A stretch of DNA of 64,000 nucleotides, taken from assembly GCF_031846265.1 (NCBI RefSeq), contig NZ_JAVRIA010000005.1:1-64000 (forward strand), written 5' to 3'. The notes beneath the pieces are model-generated. The model made no database searches. It saw nothing but the letters and a program-made list of their open reading frames with translations, and was not told the origin of the DNA. The stretch is from Microcosmobacter mediterraneus (GTDB lineage: Bacteria > Bacteroidota > Bacteroidia > Flavobacteriales > Flavobacteriaceae). How positions within the stretch are numbered: position 1 is the first letter of the stretch; each line of letters starts with the position of its first letter. A program made the position numbers and the translations under genes. Shown here one piece after another: positions 55,392 to 63,993 of the stretch.

Positions 55392-58283
55392 ATGAAAAAA
55401 TTATTACCTCTTTTAGTATTTATGTTTTCATTTTATATTGGAGCCCAAGTTCAAAATGGAACTTTTACTATTAATCCTCCAGCATTTGATGAAGATGAAG
55501 AAATAACAATTACGGTTTCTGGAGTAGACCCTTCCATTTGGGGAACAACAGATGTTTATTTATGGGCTTGGTATTTTGATTCTAATGGAAATTTTGCGGA
55601 CAACTCGCCAACCAATGGAGAGTGGACAAATTCTAGTGAAACACAAATAATGACTAACAATGGTGATGGTACATTTAGCTATACACTAACTCCCACGTTA
55701 TTTTATGGAGATACTGGGATTTCCCAGATTGGGATGCTAGTAAAAGCTAAAGATGGTACAGGAGATAAAAAAACTCAAGATAATTTGGTTGCTGTTGGTA
55801 GAGTTAGAGTAGATTTAACATCACCAACAGATGATTTTGTACTGTTATCATCAGGGAGTAATTTATCAATATCTGGAACCATAAGCGAAGCAGGATCAAC
55901 TACTGTCGCTGGTTCTTATGAAGTGTTCTATAATGATATTTCTGTAACTTCAGGAACTTGTGGATTTCCTACTTGTAATACAACTTTAACTAATATTACA
56001 GAAAGTGGAATTGTTCGTTTTGTTGGTACTCCTCCTGGATCAATGGACTCTGCTGAAGCTACTTTTCAAGTATTTATTATTCCAACAGTTACTGAGCAAT
56101 CCTTACCAGTTGGTTTAAAAGAAGGTATTAATTATGGAACAGACCCAACTAAAGTAACGCTTGTACTAAATGCACCTGGAAAGGAATTTGTTCAAATAGC
56201 AGGTAGTTGGAACAATTACAATCCATCTAGTTCTGATGTAATGAGACGAGATCCAAGCACAGGAATTTATTGGTTAGAGATTTCAGGATTAACTTCTGGT
56301 CAAATAGAAACGTATCAGTACTGGGTTTTTGATACGAATCCAATTGCAGATTCACCAACTTTAGTAAAGGCAGCTGATCCTTACTCATCTTTAGTATTAT
56401 CACCTTTTGATGATCCGTTTATTCCATCAAGTACTTTTCCAAACCTTCCAATATATCCAGATGGACAAGAGCGTGAAGTTACTGTGTTACAAACTGGGCA
56501 AACACCATATAATTGGGTCGTAGATAACTTCAATAAACCAAAAGAGGAAGATTTAATTATTTACGAAGTACTTGTAAGAGACTTTGATGCTGATAGAAAT
56601 TATCAAGATTTAATTGATAGAATTGATTACTTCAAAGATTTAAAAGTTAACGCCATAGAGTTAATGCCTGTCATGGAATTTGAGGGTAACGAAAGTTGGG
56701 GTTATAATACCGCTTTTCATATGGCTTTGGATAAGTTTTATGGTACTCCAGAAAAGTTTAAAGAGTTAGTAGATGTTTGCCACCAAAATGGGATTGCAGT
56801 AATTTTAGATATAGCTTTTAATCATGCTTTTGGTCGAAACCCTTTAGTAAGAATGTGGATGGATGATCCTGATGGTGATGGTTGGGGAGGACCTGCAACC
56901 AATAATCCTTATTTTAATGTCTTTCCAACACATGCTTTTAACGTAGGTAGTGATTTTGATCACAGTAATCCTTTGACTAGAACCTATGTTAAAAATGTAA
57001 TACAGTATTGGATTGAAGAATATAAAATTGATGGTTATCGTTGGGATTTAACAAAAGGATTTACCCAAAATTGCGGTAATGGTACTTTTGATGGAGATTT
57101 TGGTTGTACCCAAGTATATCAGCAAGATAGAATTGATGTTTTAAAAGAATACGTAGACCATACTTGGTCTATAGATCCAGATCATTATGCCATTTTTGAG
57201 CATTTAGGTAATGATGATGAAGAAAGAGAATGGGCTAATTATCGTTTAAATGAAGGTAAAGGCGTAATGATGTGGGGAAAAATGACAGACCAGTATAACC
57301 AATTGACTATGGGCTTTTCATCAAATACTAATTTTGATAGAGTTGGTCATCTAGCGCACTCAGGGTTTAATGGGAAACGAGTTATTGGTTATCCAGAAAG
57401 TCATGACGAGGAACGTTTAATGTATAAGAATTTAGAGTTTGGAAACAATTCTACAGGTTCTCATAATGTCAGAAATTTAGGCACAGCATTATCAAGAATG
57501 TCAGCTTTAGGAGCAGTTTCTGTTTTGGTTCCTGGTCCAAAAATGATTTGGCATTTTGGAGCTTTAGGAATGGAGAATTCTATTTTCACATGCAATAGTG
57601 GTATAGTAAATCTTCCTGGAGGTAATGATGGCGACTGTAAATTAGATACAAAGCCACAACCTCAATGGGTAAATAATTGGCTTGGTGATGTAAACAGAAA
57701 GAAAATATATGATGATTGGTCTAGAATGCATACTTTAAAAATAAATGAACCTGTTTTTGAAGGTGATTATGCCATCAACTCAGGAGGTTTATTACCAAGA
57801 ATTTACGTATTTGATAATACGCTACCTTCTAATGAATTAAGAAATGTTGTGATCCTTGCTAACTTTGATGTTTTAGCACAGAATATCACACCAGATTTTC
57901 CATTTACTGGAACTTGGTATGATTTAATGGATGAAAGTGGTTCTACTTCAATTAATGTTTCATCTACCACTGCAGCTATTAATTTACAGCCAGGTGAGTT
58001 TAGAGTATATGGAAATCAACCTGCTGATGCATTAAGTATTAATGAGTTTGAAAATAGTAGTTTAACATTGTATCCAAATCCAGCAACTACATCGTTTACC
58101 ATTGATGCTTATGTAAGTTCATTAAATGTATTTGATATCACTGGTAAGTTAGTGAAATCGTTTACAGGTAATTTTGATAGATATTCAGTATTTAAAATCG
58201 AAGATTTAAATCAAGGTGTTTATTTAGTAAAAGCTCAAAATAATGAAGGTGCTTCAAAATCGAGTAAACTTATTAAGCTCTAA
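55392..58283 (+). CDS. Type IX-secreted GH13 alpha-amylase
   Basis: 963 residues. Signal peptide (1-18). Two beta domains precede the catalytic part: about 20-140, and a CBM48/E-set-like unit at about 255-320 (EFVQIAGSWNNYNPS). The GH13 barrel is intact: DIAFNHAF, nucleophile D552 in GYRWDLTKG, acid/base E603 in IFEHLGND, and H671-D672 in PESHDEER. Residues about 890-963 are a type A sorting domain (LTLYPNPATTSFTIDAY to SSKLIKL), so it is exported by type IX secretion to the surface or medium. Likely the first enzyme to attack starch in this locus. Confidence 0.94.
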   Translation: MKKLLPLLVFMFSFYIGAQVQNGTFTINPPAFDEDEEITITVSGVDPSIWGTTDVYLWAWYFDSNGNFADNSPTNGEWTNSSETQIMTNNGDGTFSYTLTPTLFYGDTGISQIGMLVKAKDGTGDKKTQDNLVAVGRVRVDLTSPTDDFVLLSSGSNLSISGTISEAGSTTVAGSYEVFYNDISVTSGTCGFPTCNTTLTNITESGIVRFVGTPPGSMDSAEATFQVFIIPTVTEQSLPVGLKEGINYGTDPTKVTLVLNAPGKEFVQIAGSWNNYNPSSSDVMRRDPSTGIYWLEISGLTSGQIETYQYWVFDTNPIADSPTLVKAADPYSSLVLSPFDDPFIPSSTFPNLPIYPDGQEREVTVLQTGQTPYNWVVDNFNKPKEEDLIIYEVLVRDFDADRNYQDLIDRIDYFKDLKVNAIELMPVMEFEGNESWGYNTAFHMALDKFYGTPEKFKELVDVCHQNGIAVILDIAFNHAFGRNPLVRMWMDDPDGDGWGGPATNNPYFNVFPTHAFNVGSDFDHSNPLTRTYVKNVIQYWIEEYKIDGYRWDLTKGFTQNCGNGTFDGDFGCTQVYQQDRIDVLKEYVDHTWSIDPDHYAIFEHLGNDDEEREWANYRLNEGKGVMMWGKMTDQYNQLTMGFSSNTNFDRVGHLAHSGFNGKRVIGYPESHDEERLMYKNLEFGNNSTGSHNVRNLGTALSRMSALGAVSVLVPGPKMIWHFGALGMENSIFTCNSGIVNLPGGNDGDCKLDTKPQPQWVNNWLGDVNRKKIYDDWSRMHTLKINEPVFEGDYAINSGGLLPRIYVFDNTLPSNELRNVVILANFDVLAQNITPDFPFTGTWYDLMDESGSTSINVSSTTAAINLQPGEFRVYGNQPADALSINEFENSSLTLYPNPATTSFTIDAYVSSLNVFDITGKLVKSFTGNFDRYSVFKIEDLNQGVYLVKAQNNEGASKSSKLIKL

Positions 58284-58304
58284 GTTTTTGTAGTGCTTTA
58301 AAAA

Positions 58305-58338
58305 TAAAAAAGCTTCTCAATATTGAGAAGCTTTTTTT
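58305..58338. terminator. Bidirectional terminator after the amylase gene
   Basis: A 22-bp perfect palindrome, AGCTTCTCAAT / ATTGAGAAGCT, is flanked by A6 on the left and T7 on the right. It can end the amylase transcript and any minus-strand read-through from tRNA-Leu. Confidence 0.8.
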
Positions 58339-58356
58339 GTGCGGGCGGAGAGACTC
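58332..58356. repeat. Copy of the tRNA-Leu 3' end plus flank (25 bp)
   Basis: These 25 bases (T7, then the acceptor and part of the T-arm of the tRNA gene) are identical to 58441-58465, 109 bp away. The copy stops after GAGACTC and runs into a CTTCGACTACGCTCAGG sequence. Confidence 0.8.
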
Positions 58357-58374
58357 CCTTCGACTACGCTCAGG
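58356..58374. repeat. Possible dispersed flavobacterial repeat
   Basis: CCCTTCGACTACGCTCAGG resembles a short dispersed intergenic repeat often seen in Bacteroidota and cyanobacterial genomes (general knowledge, not searched). Only one copy is in the window. Its GC content is higher than that of the flanks. Confidence 0.4.
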
Positions 58375-58411
58375 ATAAACTTCTCGTCTCTTGAGTATTA
58401 CAAAAAAGAAA

Positions 58412-58436
58412 AACGTCTCTCGAAATGAGAAACGTT
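58412..58436 (-). terminator. Terminator of tRNA-Leu
   Basis: On the minus strand, AACGTTTCTC and GAGAGACGTT pair (one G-T) around a 5-base loop and are followed by TTTCTTTTTT. It is 12 bases beyond the tRNA 3' end. Confidence 0.65.
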
Positions 58437-58440
58437 CATG

Positions 58441-58465
58441 TTTTTTTGTGCGGGCGGAGAGACTC
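58441..58465. repeat. Second copy of the 25-bp repeat (inside tRNA-Leu)
   Basis: Identical to 58332-58356. This copy covers the 3' flank, discriminator, acceptor strand and start of the T-arm of the real tRNA-Leu gene. Confidence 0.8.
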
Positions 58466-58530
58466 GAACTCTCACACCTCGCGGCACTAGATCCTAAGTC
58501 TAGCGTGTCTACCAATTCCACCACGCCCGC
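58449..58530 (-). tRNA. tRNA-Leu (UAG)
   Basis: 82 bases. Acceptor GCGGGCG pairs with CGCCCGC plus discriminator A. The anticodon stem CTAGA/TCTAG encloses loop CTTAGGA with anticodon TAG (reads CUA/CUN). A variable arm of class II length and T-loop GTTCGAGTC are present. No CCA is encoded. A promoter lies just upstream and a terminator downstream. Confidence 0.96.
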
Positions 58531-58540
58531 AAAAGGATTG

Positions 58541-58570
58541 CAAATATAAACAATACTTTCAATATTCAAA
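58541..58570 (-). promoter_or_regulatory. Promoter of tRNA-Leu
   Basis: On the minus strand TTTG, an 18-base spacer and TATATTTG, ending 10 bases before the tRNA 5' end. Confidence 0.75.
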
Positions 58571-58633
58571 TAGCTTTTATTTAAGAAATTGAGTACACTA
58601 TTTTGTATTTTTGAATAAACTAAAATAAGATAA

Positions 58634-60022
58634 ATGAACACGGTAAAAGACTATATAAAAACTCATAAAGAACGTTTCTTAGAAGAGTTAATTCAACTTT
58701 TAAAAATACCTTCTATAAGTGCAGATTCAGCTTTCGAAAAAGATGTATTATTAACTGCTGACGTTATTAAATCGAGCTTAGAAGAAGCGGGTTGTGATCG
58801 AGTTGAAATTTGTGATACACCTGGTTATCCAATTGTATATGCAGAGAAGATTATTTCCAATGATTTACCAACCGTTTTAGTTTATGGCCATTATGATGTA
58901 CAACCACCAGATCCATTAGAGTTATGGACGTCACCTCCATTTGAGCCAGTAATTAAACCAACAGAAGTTCATCCGGAAGGTGCTATTTTTGCTAGAGGTT
59001 CATGTGATGATAAAGGGCAAATGTATATGCATGTTAAGGCCTTTGAGTATATGATAAAAGAAGATAAGCTGCCTTGTAATGTGAAATTTATGATAGAAGG
59101 TGAAGAAGAAGTTGGTTCGGAAAGTTTAGCTTGGTTTGTGCCAAGGAACAGAGAAAAGCTGGCTAATGATGTTATTTTAATTTCTGATACAGGGATGATT
59201 GCTAATGATATTCCATCCATTACAACAGGGTTAAGAGGATTGAGTTATGTTGAGGTTGAAGTTACAGGTCCTAATCGCGATTTACACTCTGGATTATATG
59301 GTGGTGCAGTTGCAAATCCTATTAATATTTTAACTAAAATGATCGCTTCGCTTCATGATGAGAATAATTATATTACCATTCCTGGATTTTATGACAACGT
59401 AGAAAATCTTTCTAAAGAAGAACGTGCAGAAATGGCAAAAGCACCTTTCTCCTTGGAAGCTTACAAAGAGGCTTTAGATATTGATTCGGTTTATGGTGAA
59501 AAAGGGTATACAACAAATGAAAGAAATTCAATAAGACCAACTTTAGATGTTAATGGAATTTGGGGAGGATATACTGGCGAAGGTGCAAAAACAGTTATTG
59601 CTAGCAAAGCCTATGCTAAAATCTCTATGCGATTAGTGCCAAATCAAGATTGGGAGGGGATTACTCAATTATTTAAAACTCATTTTGAAGTTATTGCTCC
59701 AAAAGGCGTTAAGGTTAAAGTAACACCTCACCATGGTGGACAAGGCTACGTAACTCCAATTAATACTATTGCTTATAAAGCAGCAAGTAAAGCTTATAAA
59801 CAAACGTTTGGTAAAACACCTATACCACAAAGAAGTGGTGGAAGTATTCCTATTGTATCTTTGTTTGAAAAGGAATTAGAGAGTAAAACTATTTTAATGG
59901 GCTTTGGACTTAATAGTGATGCAATTCATTCACCAAACGAACATTTTGGTGTTTGGAATTATTTAAAAGGTATAGAAACCATTCCATGGTTTTATAAATA
60001 TTTTACAGAATTAAAAACGTGA
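58634..60022 (+). CDS. M20-family dipeptidase
   Basis: 462 residues, no signal peptide. Zinc-dependent peptidase of the M20/CNDP type: VYGHYDVQPPDPLELW (metal His/Asp), RGSCDDKGQMYMH, EGEEEVGSESL (catalytic Glu pair), SDTGM and late His in DAIHSPNEHFG. A lid/dimerisation domain is inserted at about 195-350. It hydrolyses dipeptides in the cytoplasm. A TATTTTTG box at 58606-58613 may be its -7 element. Monocistronic by position. Confidence 0.93.
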   Translation: MNTVKDYIKTHKERFLEELIQLLKIPSISADSAFEKDVLLTADVIKSSLEEAGCDRVEICDTPGYPIVYAEKIISNDLPTVLVYGHYDVQPPDPLELWTSPPFEPVIKPTEVHPEGAIFARGSCDDKGQMYMHVKAFEYMIKEDKLPCNVKFMIEGEEEVGSESLAWFVPRNREKLANDVILISDTGMIANDIPSITTGLRGLSYVEVEVTGPNRDLHSGLYGGAVANPINILTKMIASLHDENNYITIPGFYDNVENLSKEERAEMAKAPFSLEAYKEALDIDSVYGEKGYTTNERNSIRPTLDVNGIWGGYTGEGAKTVIASKAYAKISMRLVPNQDWEGITQLFKTHFEVIAPKGVKVKVTPHHGGQGYVTPINTIAYKAASKAYKQTFGKTPIPQRSGGSIPIVSLFEKELESKTILMGFGLNSDAIHSPNEHFGVWNYLKGIETIPWFYKYFTELKT

Positions 60023-60147
60023 AAACGATAATAAATCAAACCAATCTTCCCATAAACAAAACATATAGTAGTATTGTAAGCTTTGGCAGAATTTTTGACT
60101 AATATTGCATATTAACTAGAATTAAAACTCAAATTAAATAAAATATT

Positions 60148-60465
60148 ATGGCATTAGAAATAACAGATGCAACGTTTGAAGAAACAGTATTAAAGAGCGA
60201 TAAACCAGTTATGGTAGATTTTTGGGCAGCTTGGTGTGGACCTTGTAGAATGGTTGGACCAATTATTGATGAAATAAGTACAGAATATGATGGGAAAGCT
60301 GTAGTAGGTAAAGTAGACGTTGACGCTAATCAAGAGTTTGCGGCTAAATATGGCGTAAGAAATATTCCAACAGTGTTAGTATTTCAAAATGGAGAAGTAG
60401 TAGGAAGACAAGTAGGAGTTGCACCAAAAAACGCTTACACTGAAGCTATAGATTCATTATTATAG
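60148..60465 (+). CDS. trxA: Thioredoxin
   Basis: 105 residues, complete. Active site WCGPC (Cys30, Cys33), buried Asp in VMVDFWA, and cis-Pro in RNIPTVLVF. General cytoplasmic disulfide reductant and donor to MsrA/MsrB-type enzymes. Followed by its own terminator, so it is probably transcribed alone. Confidence 0.96.
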   Translation: MALEITDATFEETVLKSDKPVMVDFWAAWCGPCRMVGPIIDEISTEYDGKAVVGKVDVDANQEFAAKYGVRNIPTVLVFQNGEVVGRQVGVAPKNAYTEAIDSLL

Positions 60466-60490
60466 AAATAGATTCTAAAAGAAATGATAA

Positions 60491-60520
60491 AAGGTTTGTC
60501 TTATTGGCAAACCTTTTTTA
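60491..60520 (+). terminator. Terminator after trxA
   Basis: Stem AAGGTTTG / CAAACCTT with a 9-base loop, then TTTTT. Confidence 0.8.
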
Positions 60521-60594
60521 GTTTGTACATTGTAATAATTCAAATATAACAATCTTCCATTTAGGAAGAAGGTGCGTTAGCTACAGAAGGGCTT

Positions 60595-61524
60595 ATGAGT
60601 TTACAATCAGAATTAAATAAAATAGGAGGCTTTAAAAACCTAGAACTTTTAGCTAAGCAAGTTGTAGAGGGCTTTATTGCAGGTATGCATAAGAGTCCTT
60701 TTCATGGGTTCTCTGCAGAGTTTGCTGAGCATAAAATATATAATCAAGGCGAGAGTACACGACATATTGATTGGAAGTTATTTGCTAAAACAGACAAACT
60801 TTATACAAAGCGTTATGATGATGAAACCAATCTAAGGTGTCATATTGTATTAGATAATAGTGCTTCAATGCATTATCCTAAAGTTGAGTCATTTTCTATA
60901 CAAGACCTTAATAAAGTCGGATTTTCAGTACTAGCATCAGCTTCATTGATGCAAATATTAAAAAAGCAACGTGATGCTGTAGGCCTAAGTATTTACAGCA
61001 ATACTTACGATTATTACGCACCAGAGAAAGGTAGTGATCGTCATCATCTTATGCTATTAGATCAGTTGTCTAAAGCGGTTAGTAATACATCAACGAGTGC
61101 ATCAACTGAGACCTATACTTATTTGCATGAGATTGCCGAAAAAATTCACAGACGCTCATTAATTTTTGTGTTCACCGATATGTTTCAGACCACAACTGAA
61201 GATGATAAATTGTTTGAGGCTCTAAGACATTTAAAACACAATAAGCACGAAGTTGTTTTATTTCATGTTTTTGAGGGTAATAAAGAACTTCAATTTAATT
61301 TTGATAATAAACCTAAACGTTTTATTGATGTTGAAACAGGTGAGCATATTGATTTATATGCTCATAATATCAAAGAAAATTATACAAACGCAGTAAAAGC
61401 TTTTTTTGACGATATTAGAATTAAATGCGGCCAATACAGAATTAAATACGTTGAGGCTGATATTACAAAAGGGTTCGATAGTATACTAACAACTTACATG
61501 ATAGAGCGTCAGAAGTTTTTATAG
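60595..61524 (+). CDS. DUF58 domain protein (vWA-like, MoxR-associated type)
   Basis: 309 residues, cytoplasmic. DUF58 signature GQSTRHIDWKLFAKTDKLYTKRYDDETN (residues about 52-80), followed by a vWA-like fold with LDNSASM metal motif. Family members normally accompany a MoxR AAA+ ATPase and help mature or assemble surface proteins. No moxR gene is in the window, so this copy looks solitary. An ATG at 60598 in phase is the only good start; it lies 130 bp after trxA. Confidence 0.9.
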   Translation: MSLQSELNKIGGFKNLELLAKQVVEGFIAGMHKSPFHGFSAEFAEHKIYNQGESTRHIDWKLFAKTDKLYTKRYDDETNLRCHIVLDNSASMHYPKVESFSIQDLNKVGFSVLASASLMQILKKQRDAVGLSIYSNTYDYYAPEKGSDRHHLMLLDQLSKAVSNTSTSASTETYTYLHEIAEKIHRRSLIFVFTDMFQTTTEDDKLFEALRHLKHNKHEVVLFHVFEGNKELQFNFDNKPKRFIDVETGEHIDLYAHNIKENYTNAVKAFFDDIRIKCGQYRIKYVEADITKGFDSILTTYMIERQKFL

Positions 61525-61544
61525 TAATAAAAATATCTAAAATA

Positions 61545-61575
61545 TTTGTGATATTAAAAATCGAATGTATATTTG
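61545..61575 (+). promoter_or_regulatory. Promoter of tRNA-Asp
   Basis: TTTG (61545-61548), a 19-base spacer, TATATTTG (61568-61575), 18 bases before the tRNA. Confidence 0.78.
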
Positions 61576-61593
61576 CCCTCGCAATAACGCAAC

Positions 61594-61667
61594 GGTCTGG
61601 TAGTTCAGTTGGTTAGAATATCTGCCTGTCACGCAGGGGGTCGCGGGTTCGAGTCCCGTCCAGACCG
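61594..61667 (+). tRNA. tRNA-Asp (GUC)
   Basis: 74 bases. Acceptor GGTCTGG pairs with CCAGACC plus discriminator G. The D-arm contains AGTTCAGTTGGTTAGA; anticodon loop CTGTCAC gives GTC; T-loop GGTTCGAGTCC. No encoded CCA. A hairpin terminator follows. Confidence 0.96.
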
Positions 61668-61681
61668 CAACTATTGCAAGA

Positions 61682-61707
61682 AGCTCTGAGAAATTAGAGC
61701 TTTTTTT
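61682..61707 (+). terminator. Terminator of tRNA-Asp
   Basis: Stem AGCTCT / AGAGCT, 8-base loop, then T6. Confidence 0.82.
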
Positions 61708-61730
61708 ACACTACAATATAGTTGTGTTGT

Positions 61731-61754
61731 TTATTTCAGTTAATACTGAAATAA
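61731..61754. promoter_or_regulatory. Perfect 10-bp hairpin in the long gap before the last gene
   Basis: TTATTTCAGT, TAAT, ACTGAAATAA. It has no T-run and is 190 bp before the next promoter. The gap 61708-62096 otherwise holds a GGAAAGCTTTCC palindrome (61787-61798, followed by T7) and the promoter/operator at 61925-61976; no coding sequence was seen. Confidence 0.4.
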
Positions 61755-61924
61755 CGTTGTAAGTTATCGAATAGATACTTACCAATGGAAAGCTTTCCTT
61801 TTTTTACATTGTAAAAATTGGGATGCTTTTTTGTTTTATAGCAATAATGCTCAAGTACACAGCATTTTTATACTCTATATGAGTAATATTTTAACTTTAA
61901 TCAGAGACAACAATAACCCATTAA

Positions 61925-61955
61925 TTTGGTACTTTCATAATAATTGTTATATTTG
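61925..61955 (+). promoter_or_regulatory. Near-ideal Bacteroidota promoter of the type IX cargo gene
   Basis: TTTG (61925-61928), exactly 19 bases, TATATTTG (61948-61955). It predicts a leader of about 135 bases before the ATG at 62097. Confidence 0.75.
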
Positions 61956-61976
61956 GTAAACCAAACTGGTTAACCA
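61953..61976. promoter_or_regulatory. Tandem palindromes over the predicted start site
   Basis: TTGGTAAACCAA (61953-61964) and TGGTTAACCA (61967-61976), centres 13 bp apart, overlapping the end of the -7 box and the expected +1. A repressor bound here would block initiation. The regulator is not in the window as far as can be seen. Confidence 0.55.
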
Positions 61977-62096
61977 ATTTAAATATATTAATTAAGAGTT
62001 AATTTTAGTTTGTATTCAATACATTTTACTTAGTGAAATTCAATCATATGTCTTTATAGATATATGTCTTAAAATAACTTACTAAATCAAAAAATT

Positions 62097-63929
62097 ATGA
62101 AAACAAAATTACTATTAATCGCTATGCTTCTTGTAAGCTCTGTTGATGCCCAAACTCTTACTTTAGGGACTAATCAGTCGTCTTCAGCGACCAGAGGTCC
62201 TTTTCAACGTTCCGATGATGGCTCAAGCTCAGTATATTCTAGGGGAGTTCTTCATTATACATCTGCAGAATTAGCTCCTTTGACAAGTTCTGCAACCATA
62301 TCTCAAATTAATTTTGATTTAGGGTCAACTAACATCATTACAGCTTCTGGAGATGCTACTATGGTCATTTACATGAAAAATTCGAATACGACAGATGTAG
62401 TAGACAATCCTACAGATTGGGCAGTTGCTATAGACGGATCCGTTGTAGTAGGGTCTTATACATTTAATACAGCGAATAATTTTCCTGGCTCAGAAGGGTT
62501 TATGAGCTTTATATTAGATACAGATTTTGCCTACACTGGTGGTTCATTAGAAATAGCAGTTGAATGGGATTGTTCTAATCTAGTACCAGCTGATCCAATG
62601 CAACCTAATTTATTATTTTCAGGTAATGGATCATTAAATTGGCATTGGGAACAGACTACAGGTCATCAATCACTAAATTATAGAGCAGGATCTTCGTCTC
62701 CACCAACTTCTTTAACAATTAGAAAAGATGAACGTGTTAATACTCAAATTGTTTATACTACTGGAGGTGGAGGTGTAACACCTCCTACATCTGGACAGGT
62801 TATTGGTGAGTTCCCAGAAATGGATGGAGGAATGGAAGATCAAACAGCAGATACAACAATGAGTTCAGCAGGAAGTAGTCAAGCAGGTACACCACAGACT
62901 CAATGGACAGTGTCTTCAACTAGTAATTCAGAAGTAAGAGAAATGACAAACGATGCCGCGTTGGCAAGAACTGGTAATTTTTCTGCAGCTTGGGCTGTGA
63001 AAGTTGGTAGTAATAATGTACGTATGCAATCACCATCTCCTACAATGCCAATGTTTCAAACAGAAACAGACTATATTATTCAGTTTTTTTATAGAGCTCC
63101 TACAGATCCAGGAAATGACTTAGATGGTGGTATTTACATGAATAATACTTCTAGTGGAGATGCAGGTAATACAACAGATGTTACGCCTTTTGCTCCTGAT
63201 ACTTGGACTAAAACGTTCCGACAAGAAACAACACAAGCTAACTCTGACCCTTCACAATGGGGAGTTGCAAGACTAGATGGTGATGATAATGGATACACAG
63301 ATACAGTACGTATAGATGATTTTGTTGTTTACGCAGGCACAACTCTTGATGAAACAGCTCCTGATTCAGCAACTTCAGGAACTTATGACATTTCAGGAAA
63401 TGTAGGTTGGACTGCTCCAGCAGGAGGTGTAGATGGTGGTGGTTACGTAGTGTTTAAGTATTCAACTTTGCCAAATGCAGATAACGACCCTAACCAAAAT
63501 GGTATTTATGAACATGGTAATACTACCACTAATGGTACAGGAGGTTTAACAGGTACTGTTGTTTATATTGGTACTGCAACAAGTTTTACTGATGTTTATG
63601 CTCCTGGGAATTTCTACAAAATATATACAGTAGATAAAGCTTTTAATTATTCAGATGAAATTGTAGTTTCAGATACTACATTGGGTTTTGAAGAAAACAT
63701 AAGTTTAGACTTTAATATATATCCTAATCCAACAAAAGGTATAGTAAATATTAATGCTAATAAGGAAGTTATTTCTTCAGTTATTATATATGATGTGTTA
63801 GGTAAGACTATATTAAGTACTAATGAAATAGATAATGGTATAAATATGTCTAACTTAAAAAACGGGATATATATTATTAAGATCCGTTCTGATAAAGCCA
63901 CTATAACTAAGAGGATAATAAAACAGTAA
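62097..63929 (+). CDS. Type IX secretion cargo protein of unknown function
   Basis: 610 residues. Signal peptide (1-18, SVDAQ). Residues about 20-225 form a beta-rich domain with few landmarks. After a GGGGVTPPT linker, about 240-415 looks like a jelly-roll binding module (QTETDYIIQFFYRAPT; TVRIDDFVVYAG). About 420-520 is fibronectin type III-like (TSGTYDISGNVGWTAPAGG; YKIYTVDKAFNYSDEI). Residues about 535-610 are a type A sorting domain (FNIYPNPTKGIVNINA to TKRIIKQ). No enzyme motif was found. It is probably a surface or released binding protein or adhesin, expressed from its own regulated promoter. Confidence 0.82.
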   Translation: MKTKLLLIAMLLVSSVDAQTLTLGTNQSSSATRGPFQRSDDGSSSVYSRGVLHYTSAELAPLTSSATISQINFDLGSTNIITASGDATMVIYMKNSNTTDVVDNPTDWAVAIDGSVVVGSYTFNTANNFPGSEGFMSFILDTDFAYTGGSLEIAVEWDCSNLVPADPMQPNLLFSGNGSLNWHWEQTTGHQSLNYRAGSSSPPTSLTIRKDERVNTQIVYTTGGGGVTPPTSGQVIGEFPEMDGGMEDQTADTTMSSAGSSQAGTPQTQWTVSSTSNSEVREMTNDAALARTGNFSAAWAVKVGSNNVRMQSPSPTMPMFQTETDYIIQFFYRAPTDPGNDLDGGIYMNNTSSGDAGNTTDVTPFAPDTWTKTFRQETTQANSDPSQWGVARLDGDDNGYTDTVRIDDFVVYAGTTLDETAPDSATSGTYDISGNVGWTAPAGGVDGGGYVVFKYSTLPNADNDPNQNGIYEHGNTTTNGTGGLTGTVVYIGTATSFTDVYAPGNFYKIYTVDKAFNYSDEIVVSDTTLGFEENISLDFNIYPNPTKGIVNINANKEVISSVIIYDVLGKTILSTNEIDNGINMSNLKNGIYIIKIRSDKATITKRIIKQ

Positions 63930-63944
63930 TTTTTAAATATTGAT

Positions 63945-63993
63945 AAGTGGTTGTTTTGGATTGATCAAATATCGTTCATCAACCACTTTTTTA
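63945..63993 (+). terminator. Terminator of the type IX cargo gene
   Basis: Stem AAGTGGTTG / CAACCACTT with a 26-base interior that can pair further (GAT/ATC), then T5. Confidence 0.7.

Noticed and set aside
58273..58641. 122-codon minus-strand reading frame over tRNA-Leu
   Set aside because: It reads straight through the tRNA (giving GVVELVDTLDLGSSAARCE, a familiar false translation), a terminator and the promoter, and has no protein-like features.
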